Below the pieces are notes generated by a model that had not been told where the DNA came from, ran no database searches, and saw nothing but the letters and a program-made list of their open reading frames with translations. Both the position numbers and the translations under genes were made by a program. This document shows, piece after piece, positions 52,723-60,957 of a DNA stretch of 62,819 nt; the first letter of the stretch is position 1, and every line of letters starts with the position of its first letter. Source of the stretch: Bernardetia sp. (GTDB taxonomy: Bacteria; Bacteroidota; Bacteroidia; Cytophagales; Bernardetiaceae); the NCBI RefSeq assembly GCF_020630935.1, contig NZ_JAHDIG010000019.1, forward strand, positions 1 to 62,819. Direction: 5' to 3'.

Positions 52723-53895
52723 ATGGCATTAGTAGCAGATACTCCACAAGTTTTGGGTTTCCAACTCACAGAAGAGCAAGCAGAAGTACAAAAGGCAGCA
52801 AGAGATTTCGCACAGTCTCAACTTTGGGAAGGTGTAATAGAAAGAGATAACAAGCAAGAGTTTCCAGCAGAGCAAATCAAACAAATGGGTGAGCTTGGCT
52901 TTATGGGAATGATGACTAGCCCAGAATATGGAGGAAGTGGAATGGATACAGTTTCTTACGTTTTGGCAATGGAAGAAATTTCTAAAGTAGATGCTTCAGT
53001 TTCTGTTTGTATGTCAGTAAACAACTCACTTGTTTGTTGGGCGATAGAAAAATATGGAACAGAAGAGCAAAAACAAAAATTCTTAAAACCACTTGCATCA
53101 GGCGAAAAAATTGGTGCATTCTGTCTTTCTGAACCAGAAGCTGGTAGTGATGCGACTTCACAGCGCACAACAGCAGAAGACAAAGGCGACCACTATCTTC
53201 TAAACGGAACAAAAAACTGGATTACGAACGGAAAAAGTGCTTCTATCTATCTAATAATGGCACAAACTGATGTAGAGAAAAAACACAAAGGCATCAACTG
53301 TATCATTGTAGAGCGTGGAATGGATGGTTTTGTAGTAGGTAAGAAAGAAGACAAAATGGGTATTCGTGGTTCAGACACACACTCACTTATGTTTACAGAC
53401 GTGAAAGTGCCTAAAGAAAATCGTTTAGGTGCAGACGGACAAGGTTTTAATATTGCTATGTCGACTTTAAATGGTGGACGTATCGGTATTGCTTCTCAAG
53501 CCTTAGGTATTGCTTCTGGAGCTTTAGAATTGGCTATCAAATATTCAAAAGAGCGTAAAACATTTGGTAAAGAAATTCATAAACACCAAGCTATCGCTTT
53601 CAAATTGGCTGATATGGCTACAAAAGTAGAGGCTGCTCGTTTACTTTGCTTGAAAGCTGCTCAAATTAAAGACGCTGGTGGAGATTACTCTCTTTCTGGA
53701 GCTATGGCAAAACTCTATGCTTCTAAAATTGCGATGGAAGTAACTTCTGATGCCATTCAGATTCACGGTGGTTATGGTTACGTAAAAGAGTTCCACGTAG
53801 AGCGTATGCTTCGTGATGCCAAAATCACAGAAATTTATGAAGGAACTTCTGAAATTCAGAAAATTGTTATTTCAAGACATATTTTGAAAGACTAA
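52723..53895 (+). CDS. Acyl-CoA dehydrogenase
   Basis: The 390-residue flavoenzyme has the family motifs GFMGMMTSPEYGGSGMD, CLSEPEAGSDATS, NGTKNWITNGKSA, GIRGSDTHSLMFTDVKVP, RKTFGKEIHKHQ, QIHGGYGYVKEF and YEGTSEIQKIVISRHIL with the catalytic Glu. It oxidises short-chain acyl-CoA (butyryl-type likely) for beta-oxidation. TATTTTTG at 52647-52654 is a possible -7 promoter element. The start ATG 52723 gives the normal N-terminus. Confidence 0.94.
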   Translation: MALVADTPQVLGFQLTEEQAEVQKAARDFAQSQLWEGVIERDNKQEFPAEQIKQMGELGFMGMMTSPEYGGSGMDTVSYVLAMEEISKVDASVSVCMSVNNSLVCWAIEKYGTEEQKQKFLKPLASGEKIGAFCLSEPEAGSDATSQRTTAEDKGDHYLLNGTKNWITNGKSASIYLIMAQTDVEKKHKGINCIIVERGMDGFVVGKKEDKMGIRGSDTHSLMFTDVKVPKENRLGADGQGFNIAMSTLNGGRIGIASQALGIASGALELAIKYSKERKTFGKEIHKHQAIAFKLADMATKVEAARLLCLKAAQIKDAGGDYSLSGAMAKLYASKIAMEVTSDAIQIHGGYGYVKEFHVERMLRDAKITEIYEGTSEIQKIVISRHILKD

Positions 53896-53935
53896 TTTGT
53901 ATTTAAGTAGCTCATACTTTAGTGTGAGAAATAAG

Positions 53936-53968
53936 AAGACACTTTATTTATAGTAAGTAAAGTGTCTT
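53936..53968 (+). terminator. Intrinsic terminator of the acyl-CoA dehydrogenase gene
   Basis: AAGACACTTTA (53936-53946) pairs with TAAAGTGTCTT (53958-53968) around an 11-nt loop, and a T-rich run follows. It also faces the convergent 53980 gene. Confidence 0.8.
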
Positions 53969-53979
53969 TATTTTTTGTA

Positions 53980-54792
53980 TCATTTTTTCTTAGCTAAAAA
54001 TACATCTACTCCAAAGGCATGTGGAAATAGAACCTCTTCATAAATAGGAGCAGAGTTTTTAGGTTTTGAAAATGCTTCTTCATATTTTTTTCTATTTTCA
54101 AACATCGATATTCCCATTCCCATACCTCCTTGCAAGTGAATTATTATGAGTTCGTAATTTTTACTTGTATAAGTACTCATTGAACTAATTCCTCCTGGAT
54201 ATAGATGTGTATTCCTATACTCGTCCAAATCGTCTGGAATAAAGTAATGTGTACTATCTGTTAATAGTGGTAAAGAATATTTTTTTTGTTGATGAAAAGC
54301 AGAATATTCTTTTGTTAGACTGTCATATAAAACATTAATATTTCTTTTCTTTGGAAATGCTGTAGAATCTTCTTCAAAATAGCCTAAACTATAAAAAGTT
54401 AAGTTTTTAGGTTGTAATAACTCTATTTTTCTATACTTCCTCAAAACTTTCCTTCTACTTTTTTTATAAAGTTCAGTAACTTTATCTATATATGTAGGTC
54501 TAAAAATAACAACAGAGTCTTGTCGTTTTGTAGAGATTAAATTTTGTTCTAAATCGTAGATAGAAATGTGGCTTTGTAATACCCAAGCCATATAATATGC
54601 ATCATCTGGTATGTTTGCGTTGCGTAAAGTATTAGATTCTGTTCTTAGGATTTCTATATCTATAGTAATTATATTTCCTTCATAAATTCCAATAGGAAAA
54701 GTTTTTAATTGTTCTGCCCCCAAACATGAAAAAACATTGTGAGCAGGAAGAGCGAATAGCAATAACAATACAAGTTTTTTAATTAGATACAT
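53980..54792 (-). CDS. Hypothetical exported protein
   Basis: The 270-residue protein starts with a hydrophobic segment (LVLLLLFALPAHNVFSC) that could be an SPI or SPII signal and has a soluble domain with VTELYKKSRRKVLRKYRKI, DSTHYFIPDDLDEYRN and GGMGMGISMFENRKKYEEAF. No family is recognised. It is divergent from the SanA-like gene. Confidence 0.6.
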   Translation of the reverse strand: MYLIKKLVLLLLFALPAHNVFSCLGAEQLKTFPIGIYEGNIITIDIEILRTESNTLRNANIPDDAYYMAWVLQSHISIYDLEQNLISTKRQDSVVIFRPTYIDKVTELYKKSRRKVLRKYRKIELLQPKNLTFYSLGYFEEDSTAFPKKRNINVLYDSLTKEYSAFHQQKKYSLPLLTDSTHYFIPDDLDEYRNTHLYPGGISSMSTYTSKNYELIIIHLQGGMGMGISMFENRKKYEEAFSKPKNSAPIYEEVLFPHAFGVDVFLAKKK

Positions 54793-54832
54793 AGGTGGTA
54801 AATTTATAATAATTTTTTAAAAGCAAAACTCA

Positions 54833-55474
54833 ATGAAATACCTCAAAAAATTAATGATTCTTCTTTTAGTTTTGATAACTGGAGCAGCAGGTAGTATTTC
54901 CATAGCTGAATACCTCATTAAATCAACAACGAAGGAGAGCCTATATTATGATATAAATGAAGTTCCAAAAAGAAAAGTAGGACTGCTTTTGGGTACAATA
55001 AAAACTCTCCCTAACGGAAATAAAAATCTGTACTACAAATACAGAATTGAAGCTGCTACTAGGCTCTATAATACTGGGAAGATAGAGTACATTATTGTTA
55101 GTGGCGACAACAGCCGAAAGGATTACAACGAACCAGAAGACATGAAAAACGACTTGGTAGACAGAGGGATTCCAGAAAATAAGATTTTCATGGATTTTGC
55201 TGGCTTCCGAACCCTAGATTCTGTTGTAAGAGCAAGAGAAATTTTTGGACAGAGTACATTTATGGTTATTTCTCAAAAGTTTCATAATGAAAGAGCTATT
55301 TATTTAGCTCACTTGGAAGGAATGGAAGTAATTGGTTTTAATGCAAAAGATGTGAGTGGACGCTATGGTCTCAAAACGAAAATTAGAGAAAAGCTTGCTC
55401 GTGTGAAAGTTTTCATAGACTATCTGACAGGAAAAGAACCCAAATTTTTAGGTAAAAAAATTAAAATTCCATAG
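54833..55474 (+). CDS. SanA/DUF218 family membrane protein
   Basis: The 213-residue protein has an N-terminal membrane helix (about 5-28) and a DUF218 domain with GLLLGTIK, YIIVSGDN, EDMKNDLVDRGIPENKIFMDFAGFRTLDSVVRAREIFG and FMVISQKFHNERA. SanA-type proteins influence cell-envelope barrier function. It is well conserved over its length. Confidence 0.85.
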   Translation: MKYLKKLMILLLVLITGAAGSISIAEYLIKSTTKESLYYDINEVPKRKVGLLLGTIKTLPNGNKNLYYKYRIEAATRLYNTGKIEYIIVSGDNSRKDYNEPEDMKNDLVDRGIPENKIFMDFAGFRTLDSVVRAREIFGQSTFMVISQKFHNERAIYLAHLEGMEVIGFNAKDVSGRYGLKTKIREKLARVKVFIDYLTGKEPKFLGKKIKIP

Positions 55475-55521
55475 AAAATAAGGAAAATCAAAACAATTTT
55501 ATTTATATTCACGTAATACAT

Positions 55522-55537
55522 ACCAAACAGTCGGTTT
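55522..55537. promoter_or_regulatory. Candidate TetR operator upstream of the 55580 gene
   Basis: ACCAAACAGTCGGTTT matches the site at 56750-56765 (ACCAACCGTTCGGTTT) at 13 of 16 positions. Both flank genes next to the TetR regulator. It is a single-copy half-palindrome here. Confidence 0.45.
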
Positions 55538-55541
55538 ATAA

Positions 55542-55565
55542 ATATAGCTCACTCTTTAGAGTGAG
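55542..55565. repeat. Dispersed palindrome, TCACTCTTTAGAGTGA
   Basis: The palindrome with its preceding ATATAGC is found nearly identical in the spacer of the tRNA-like array (36812-36834, T to A at one inner position) and, shorter, at 36332-36343. It lies directly before a membrane protein gene. Confidence 0.5.
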
Positions 55566-55579
55566 AAAATAAAAACAAA

Positions 55580-56002
55580 ATGAAACTTCAAACGGCAGTA
55601 GAAAAAGTCAGGTCAAATCCAAAAGTCATTTTCTTAATGGATGGTGCAGGTGCGTTAGTTACATCGCTTTCTCTATTTGGAATTGGCTTTTTGCTACAAG
55701 AATATTTCGGAATGCCTAAAAATATTCTGTTTATTTTGGCGAGTGTAGTTATTTTTTATGCCGTTTATTCTTTGTCTTGTTCTTTTTTTCTATTTGATGA
55801 GACAGGAAAACCTAAAAGAAAATGGCAATCTTTTTTAAAAGTTATCATTGCTGGCAATATTTTGTATTGCGTAGTGATGTCATTTTTATTGATGACACAT
55901 TATGACACTCTAACAGTTTTAGGGATTGCCTATTTTACCTTTGAGATTATCATAATTTTGAGTTTGGTACTTTTTGAAATCAAAATAATTTCTTCTAATT
56001 GA
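55580..56002 (+). CDS. Hypothetical four-helix membrane protein
   Basis: The 140-residue protein has four helices (about 20-43, 48-72, 85-108, 113-135) and no signature motif. It precedes the TetR gene by 54 bp and shares the candidate operator region, so it may be part of the TetR-controlled set. Family unknown. Confidence 0.65.
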   Translation: MKLQTAVEKVRSNPKVIFLMDGAGALVTSLSLFGIGFLLQEYFGMPKNILFILASVVIFYAVYSLSCSFFLFDETGKPKRKWQSFLKVIIAGNILYCVVMSFLLMTHYDTLTVLGIAYFTFEIIIILSLVLFEIKIISSN

Positions 56003-56056
56003 ATTTTCAATAAAACATTGTCGGTGGTTCTACTGACGATAGCATTATAAAAATTT

Positions 56057-56665
56057 ATGGCAGACAATCCGACAAAAGACAATATTCTGATAAGTTCGTT
56101 CCGTGTTTTCTTAGAAAAAGGTTACGAAAAAGCAACACTAAACGAATTGGTGAAGGCTTCTAAAGTTTCTAAGGGAGCGTTTTATCATTATTTTAAAGGA
56201 AAAGAAGAACTCTTTGATGCAACTATCGAAAAATATTTTTTTGAGATTGCTTCGCCTGTCGTGAAGTTTGAACCGTCAGAGGAAAAAAACTTCTTGGAAA
56301 ATGTACAGGCATATATTGACAATAAAAATGGAGAGGTATTGAAAGTAATGCAGCGACTAGAGCTTGACTTTACTGCCAATTACATGAATATTATTTTGGA
56401 AGCAATGAAGCTTTTTGAGCATCACAAACAGCGTTCATTAAGGCTTTTAGATGCAGAGTTAGCAACTTATCAAAAAATAATAGAAACAGCACAGAAAAAG
56501 GGTGAAGTTCGTACAGATGTAGAGGCGAGTTTACTTGCCAAACATTTTTATTTTATGCTAGATGGCTTTAAGTTTCACGTCTTGATTTTGTCAGACTGGA
56601 ATGTAGAAAAATATACAGAAGTTCATCAGCTTATTCAGCAATTTCATCAATTAATTAAGGTTTAG
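56057..56665 (+). CDS. TetR/AcrR-family repressor
   Basis: The 202-residue protein has a TetR N-terminal HTH (ILISSFRVFLEKGYEKATLNELVKASKVSKGAFYHYFKGKEELFDAT) and an all-helical ligand domain. It lies between two regions that carry similar ACCNAAC/GTCGGTTT operator-like sites, and the downstream genes form an ABC exporter, so it probably represses that set in the absence of an unknown ligand. Confidence 0.9.
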   Translation: MADNPTKDNILISSFRVFLEKGYEKATLNELVKASKVSKGAFYHYFKGKEELFDATIEKYFFEIASPVVKFEPSEEKNFLENVQAYIDNKNGEVLKVMQRLELDFTANYMNIILEAMKLFEHHKQRSLRLLDAELATYQKIIETAQKKGEVRTDVEASLLAKHFYFMLDGFKFHVLILSDWNVEKYTEVHQLIQQFHQLIKV

Positions 56666-56679
56666 TAGTTCAATGGCTC

Positions 56680-56712
56680 GCCTTTGAAGATGTTTATTTC
56701 AGCGTTAAAGGC
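56680..56712. repeat. Short dyad with GCCTTT/AAAGGC arms
   Basis: GCCTTT (56680-56685) and AAAGGC (56707-56712) form a weak hairpin that resembles the arms at 2263-2336. It lies between the TetR gene and the ABC operon. Confidence 0.3.
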
Positions 56713-56749
56713 AAGACTTTACCCTACAGATTACTGTATATATTAACCT

Positions 56750-56765
56750 ACCAACCGTTCGGTTT
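56750..56765. promoter_or_regulatory. Candidate TetR operator before the ABC exporter
   Basis: ACCAACCGTTCGGTTT contains the palindrome ACCG, TT, CGGT. It sits 18 bp before the ATPase ATG at 56783, in the position to block its promoter. A related site is at 55522-55537. Confidence 0.55.
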
Positions 56766-56782
56766 TTAAATTTACACAAATT

Positions 56783-57661
56783 ATGATTAGCGTTCAAAAT
56801 CTTATTTATTCTTATCCAAAAACTGAAACTCCGACGGTAAAGGAAGTTAGTTTTGAGGTAAAGGACGGCGAAATTTTTGGTTTTCTTGGACCAAGTGGTG
56901 CAGGAAAAAGTACAACTCAAAAAATCTTGACTAAGCTCTTAAAAAATTATGAAGGAGAAGTTTTCGTGAAAAATGGAACTTCTGAAAAAGAATTACGAGA
57001 GTGGAAAAATGATTTTTATAATAAAATTGGAGTAGGCTTTGAGCTTCCCAATCACTATTCTAAACTCTCTGCATTAGAAAATTTACAGTTTTTCGCTTCT
57101 TTTTATGAGCTAGAAAAGAAAAACCTAAATGAAAAACTGATGCAACTTTTGGAAAGCGTTGGGCTAGCAAAAGATGCTAAAAAGAAAGTACAAGACTTTT
57201 CGAAGGGAATGAAAATGAGACTGAATTTTGTGCGTGCGCTTATCCATAATCCAGAAATTTTGTTTTTAGATGAGCCAACTTCTGGACTAGACCCAGCCAA
57301 TGGAAAAATTATTAAAGACATTATCCGTAATCTTCAAAAAGAAGGAAAAACCATTATCCTAACCACTCATCATATGAACGACGCCGAACAGCTCTGTGAT
57401 AGAGTGGCATTTATGGTAGATGGAAAAATTCCTTTGATAGATTCTCCTAAAAACTTAAAGGAAAAATACGGAAAACGTACCCTCAAAATAGAATATTCTC
57501 ATCAAGAAAGGCGAGAAAGTAAGTTATTTGATTTGGAAAACTTAGGACAAAATGAAGACTTTTTAAAGCTAATTAATCAGAACTACATTCAGTCTATACA
57601 CTCACAGGAAGCTACATTAGAAGATATTTTTATTGAAGTAACAGGAAAAAAATTGATTTAA
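56783..57661 (+). CDS. ABC transporter ATP-binding protein
   Basis: The 292-residue ATPase has Walker A GPSGAGKST (36-44), FSKGMKMRLNFVRALI signature, Walker B FLDEPTSGLDP and H-loop TTHHM, and a C-terminal regulatory domain (from ~225) as in drug or lipid exporters. It overlaps no gene but lies 4 bp before the first permease, indicating an operon with the two following genes under TetR control. Confidence 0.92.
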   Translation: MISVQNLIYSYPKTETPTVKEVSFEVKDGEIFGFLGPSGAGKSTTQKILTKLLKNYEGEVFVKNGTSEKELREWKNDFYNKIGVGFELPNHYSKLSALENLQFFASFYELEKKNLNEKLMQLLESVGLAKDAKKKVQDFSKGMKMRLNFVRALIHNPEILFLDEPTSGLDPANGKIIKDIIRNLQKEGKTIILTTHHMNDAEQLCDRVAFMVDGKIPLIDSPKNLKEKYGKRTLKIEYSHQERRESKLFDLENLGQNEDFLKLINQNYIQSIHSQEATLEDIFIEVTGKKLI

Positions 57662-57665
57662 GATT

Positions 57666-58352
57666 ATGAAGAAGATATTAAAACTAACCCTTTGGGAACT
57701 TACCTTACAAGCTCGCCAACACATTATTACGATTGTAGCTGTAATTACGCTGATTTATAGTTTGGCTTTTACCTATTTTGGTGAGCTACCAACGAAATTT
57801 ATCATTTTGCTTATCAGTACAGACCCTACAATGCTTGGTTTTTTGTTTATCGGTGTTTTGATTTTGTTTGAAAAAGGTTCAAAAACGATTGAAGCTGTGG
57901 TAGTTACCCCCATCAAAAAATCAGAATATTTATTTGCCAAAATTATCTCGCTGACAGGAATTGCACTTGTAGCAAGTCTTATAATGGCATTTACTAGTCA
58001 AAAAGATTTCAATCTTTTGGTGTTGTCTGTGGCTGTTTTGCTTTCTTCTACACAGTTTTTACTGATTGGTTTTATTGGGGTTTCTCGCATCCAGACAGTC
58101 AATCAATATATTTTTACATTTCCTTTTCTAATTTCGCCTTTGATGCTGCCTCTACTCAATTTTTTTGAGTTTACAGATTCATTGTTACTCTATATTTTTC
58201 CATTCCAAGCCTGTTTACTTTTATTTGAAGCTGCTTTTGAGCCGATTCTACTTTGGCAATGGATTTACGTACTGGTTTATCTGCCACTTAGTACGATAGG
58301 GTTTTACTTCCTTGCTCTAAAATTTTATGATGATTATTTGATTCAAAATTAA
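57666..58352 (+). CDS. ABC transporter permease subunit 1
   Basis: The 228-residue protein has six membrane helices (about 20-40, 55-70, 105-125, 130-150, 165-185, 205-225) and belongs to the ABC-2 type permease style. It is transcribed with the ATPase upstream and its partner permease downstream. Substrate unknown. Confidence 0.8.
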   Translation: MKKILKLTLWELTLQARQHIITIVAVITLIYSLAFTYFGELPTKFIILLISTDPTMLGFLFIGVLILFEKGSKTIEAVVVTPIKKSEYLFAKIISLTGIALVASLIMAFTSQKDFNLLVLSVAVLLSSTQFLLIGFIGVSRIQTVNQYIFTFPFLISPLMLPLLNFFEFTDSLLLYIFPFQACLLLFEAAFEPILLWQWIYVLVYLPLSTIGFYFLALKFYDDYLIQN

Positions 58353-58365
58353 CCAAGTTCAGCCG

Positions 58366-58390
58366 TCGTTGAGGTCAAGACCGTCAACGA
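58366..58390. repeat. Dyad TCGTTGA/TCAACGA between permease genes
   Basis: TCGTTGA (58366-58372) and TCAACGA (58384-58390) flank an inner AGGTC/GACC pair. The same arms occur at 4466-4490 in reverse order, consistent with a dispersed intergenic repeat. Confidence 0.4.
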
Positions 58391-58405
58391 GGAAAAAATA
58401 AAACT

Positions 58406-59104
58406 ATGAAAGCCACCACATTTCTTCACTTATTCAAAAATGACATAAGAAATATCTTGAGAGACAAGACACTTCTTATGATGCTTTTCTTTCCATTTAT
58501 GCTCATTTTTGGACTGAAAGCTGGATTGCCTTCTCTCAATAAACTTTTGCCACAATTTCCAGATTATTATGGACTTGCTTTAGCTGTTTTGGCGACTACT
58601 TCTGGAATGTTAGGAGGCTACATCATTTCATTTGTGATGTTAGATGAAAAAGATGAAAATGTCTTTACTGTAATTCGTGTGATGCCTTTTTCTATGATTT
58701 GGTTTATATCATATCGTCTGCTTTTAGCTGGTTTTTGGGCATTTTGCTTTGCTTTTTTGAGTTTTGTGGCATTAGATATCAATGATTATTCTTTAGTGGA
58801 GAAGTTGTTGTATAGTCTGTTTTGTTCTCAAACGGCTGTAGTAGTTTTACTTTTTCTAGTAACTTTTGCCAATGACAAAATTGAAGGCATTACGTTTATA
58901 AAAGGCACTAATTTTTTCACTGTATTGCCAGTGTTGGCTTTCTTGGTAGATTCTTCTTGGAAACACATCTTTAGTATTTTTCCATTTTACTGGACATACA
59001 AAGCTATGCAAGAACCTAATTTCCTATGGATTTTGATTTCTATAATCAGCCACTTTATATTTTTTCTTTTGGGTTATTTTTTTTTCTTGAAGAAGGTAAA
59101 GTAA
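58406..59104 (+). CDS. ABC transporter permease subunit 2
   Basis: The 232-residue protein has six helices and starts with a soluble FKNDIRNILRDKTLLMML segment, typical of ABC-2 type permeases. It is probably cotranscribed with the other permease, 53 bp upstream across a dyad. It ends with a basic KKVK tail. Substrate unknown. Confidence 0.8.
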   Translation: MKATTFLHLFKNDIRNILRDKTLLMMLFFPFMLIFGLKAGLPSLNKLLPQFPDYYGLALAVLATTSGMLGGYIISFVMLDEKDENVFTVIRVMPFSMIWFISYRLLLAGFWAFCFAFLSFVALDINDYSLVEKLLYSLFCSQTAVVVLLFLVTFANDKIEGITFIKGTNFFTVLPVLAFLVDSSWKHIFSIFPFYWTYKAMQEPNFLWILISIISHFIFFLLGYFFFLKKVK

Positions 59105-59200
59105 GCCATTAATAACTAGATTGTTGATTTCAATTTCTTATCTTGTATGACCTAAAACGATATAATTCTTAATCAAAAAATTAAATTTTAAAGGAGTAAT

Positions 59201-60124
59201 ATGCTATTTTGGAGAAAAAAGAATAAATATTTTGATGACGGAATTACGATTCAATGTCCTGTTTGTGAATGGCAACCTCATAAAAAAGACCATTGGAGAT
59301 GTACTTGTGGAAAAAGTTGGAATACTTTTGATACAAAAGGAAAATGTCCAAAATGTAAAAGAGTGTGGGAAGAAACTAGATGTATGGGTTGTGGAAGTAT
59401 TTCTGCTCATAAAGATTGGTACAAAACAAAAGAAGACTTAGAAGAAATTGAAATACAAGGAAATACGTATCTGAGAGTAAAGAAAAAAAGTTTAGAATCA
59501 CGTCTTATAGAATATGGTATTCGAAATTACAGAATTAAATACCTAGAGGACTTAGATTACTCAAAAGAGGAATTTCAACTACCCTATGACGCTGCTTGTA
59601 GAATGATTATTTTCTATGCTATATTTTGTATTACTGATGGGGTAGATAAAATTATTGTGGTTTCGTGGTTGAAAAATGAGAACATTTGGCAAAAAGTATC
59701 ACCAGAAGAAAAAACGTTTTTTACTAGCTCATATGATGAAAAAGAGTTACTGATGGATTTATCTTGGAGGATAGAAGCTGCTCTCACACTAGGTTGGACT
59801 TTAAATATTGTTGAAGAATTACCAAAACTAGATAGCAAAAATAACCATAAAACACTTGAAAAATTTGTTGATATACTTCCTAAAGTAGGAGAACCATTAA
59901 ATAATTTTCTGAGTGGACTAAAGTATCGTGATATTGATGAAATATACGAGGAGGCTCTCTTAAATGAAAAGGCAACAGCTTACTTCAGAGATTTACTTTT
60001 TAGTACAGAAAAAAATGAAACCAAAATCAATAGATTTGTAAGTTTTGAGCGTCATAAAGTACTGAACTGGTGGAGAAAATGTTTTGGTATTTCTCAGTGG
60101 GATGAAACAGACACTTCCACATAA
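59201..60124 (+). CDS. Zinc-ribbon plus DUF4272 protein
   Basis: The 307-residue protein begins with four Cys pairs (CPVC 19/22, CTC 34/36, CPKC 49/52, CMGC 61/64), a double zinc-ribbon, followed by a DUF4272 domain (SLESRLIEYGIRNYRIKYLEDLD ... LSWRIEAALTLGWTLNIVEELP ... FERHKVLNWW ... QWDETDTST). DUF4272 proteins are uncharacterised. This gene lies next to the probable attachment site and may belong to the flanking chromosome. Confidence 0.75.
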   Translation: MLFWRKKNKYFDDGITIQCPVCEWQPHKKDHWRCTCGKSWNTFDTKGKCPKCKRVWEETRCMGCGSISAHKDWYKTKEDLEEIEIQGNTYLRVKKKSLESRLIEYGIRNYRIKYLEDLDYSKEEFQLPYDAACRMIIFYAIFCITDGVDKIIVVSWLKNENIWQKVSPEEKTFFTSSYDEKELLMDLSWRIEAALTLGWTLNIVEELPKLDSKNNHKTLEKFVDILPKVGEPLNNFLSGLKYRDIDEIYEEALLNEKATAYFRDLLFSTEKNETKINRFVSFERHKVLNWWRKCFGISQWDETDTST

Positions 60125-60155
60125 AATTAAGGTTTTTTCAACAAAAAAGTAAGTT

Positions 60156-60208
60156 AAAAAAATGGACAGACACCTCACCTATGTGCCTGTCCGTAATGAA
60201 AGTGGGAT
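60156..60208 (-). mobile_element. Probable attachment-site copy: end of a tRNA-like unit, inverted
   Basis: This 53-bp block is the reverse complement of the end of an array unit: terminator stem (GGACAGACAC, 60164-60173; GTGCCTGTCC, 60183-60192), T-run, acceptor TTTCATT with A, and the T-stem CCCAC, ending exactly inside the T-loop at 60208. It matches unit 1 at 51 of 53 positions. Beyond 60208 the similarity stops abruptly. Breaks in the T-arm/acceptor of a tRNA are the usual crossover of tyrosine-recombinase elements, so this is probably attL (or attR) of an element extending rightward. Confidence 0.65.
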
Positions 60209-60238
60209 ATAAAAAGCACTGTTTTTTGTAGCAAACAA

Positions 60239-60290
60239 GCATTTTTTGAATAAAGTGTAAACTATATAGTAACCTTTTATCAAAAAATGC
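60239..60290. repeat. Perfect 11-bp inverted repeat near the presumed att site
   Basis: GCATTTTTTGA (60239-60249) and TCAAAAAATGC (60280-60290) flank a 30-nt loop. It can act as terminator for the repressor gene ending at 60315 on the minus strand or as an element-end recognition site. Confidence 0.45.
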
Positions 60291-60314
60291 TTTTTGGGCA
60301 AGTAGTGATACTAT

Positions 60315-60797
60315 CTAAAGTTGAGATAAAAATGTCAGAGCTTCTGATAATTTTATTTCTCTTTCTTCCGATAGTGTCGCTACATTATAATAACTACTTG
60401 CCTTAGCCTTTCCCAAATTACTATTACTAAAATCTACACCTAGAAATTTTTGAGCTAGAGCTTCTGTAATTTTATCTAATCTATCTCTGACTTCTTTTAG
60501 CTCACTTTTGAGCGACAAAACTTCTTTTTGGGATTGAAAATATTTTTCTTTCCAGCTAATTTCTTTTTCATCAGAAACTTCTTTTGTAATGGAAGTGTCT
60601 AACCCGTCCAGTTCCTTTGCAAAATACGAAGGCTTTAAGTCGAAAATTTTACAGAATCTTAGTAAGATGTCTAAATCTACACTATCTCTACCGTATATTC
60701 TACGCAATGTAGGTACACTTATTTTGAGTAATCCTGCTATTTCAGATTGTCCATAGTCTGATTGCTCTATAATTTTTTTCATTTTTTTTCCTATCAT
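60315..60797 (-). CDS. XRE-family HTH repressor with coiled coil
   Basis: The 160-residue protein has an N-terminal HTH (IIEQSDYGQSEIAGLLKISVPTLRRIYGRD) and a C-terminal coiled coil (EKYFQSQKEVLSLKSELKEVRDRLDKI) for oligomerisation. It is adjacent to the presumed attachment site and divergent from small ORFs, the layout of an immunity or master repressor of an integrated element. Two dyads lie in its upstream region. Confidence 0.85.
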   Translation of the reverse strand: MIGKKMKKIIEQSDYGQSEIAGLLKISVPTLRRIYGRDSVDLDILLRFCKIFDLKPSYFAKELDGLDTSITKEVSDEKEISWKEKYFQSQKEVLSLKSELKEVRDRLDKITEALAQKFLGVDFSNSNLGKAKASSYYNVATLSEEREIKLSEALTFLSQL

Positions 60798-60841
60798 AAC
60801 TTATTGATTTACAGTTATTTGAAAAATATTTTTATTTAATA

Positions 60842-60855
60842 GCTCAAATATGAGC
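60842..60855. promoter_or_regulatory. Dyad operator candidate 1 (GCTCA, AATA, TGAGC)
   Basis: A perfect 5-4-5 dyad 45 bp upstream of the repressor start. In the divergent region it could bind the XRE repressor. Confidence 0.45.
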
Positions 60856-60916
60856 GAAATGTTTTTGTTTTGAAAGAAAATATTTTACATATTTGCATTA
60901 TAGATAATGACATTTA

Positions 60917-60928
60917 CGTAAAGTTACG
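60917..60928. promoter_or_regulatory. Dyad operator candidate 2 (CGTAA, AG, TTACG)
   Basis: A perfect 5-2-5 dyad 29 bp before the start of the small gene at 60958, in the same divergent region as the dyad at 60842-60855. Confidence 0.4.
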
Positions 60929-60957
60929 CATAAGTAATGAAAAAAGTTTACTAATCA

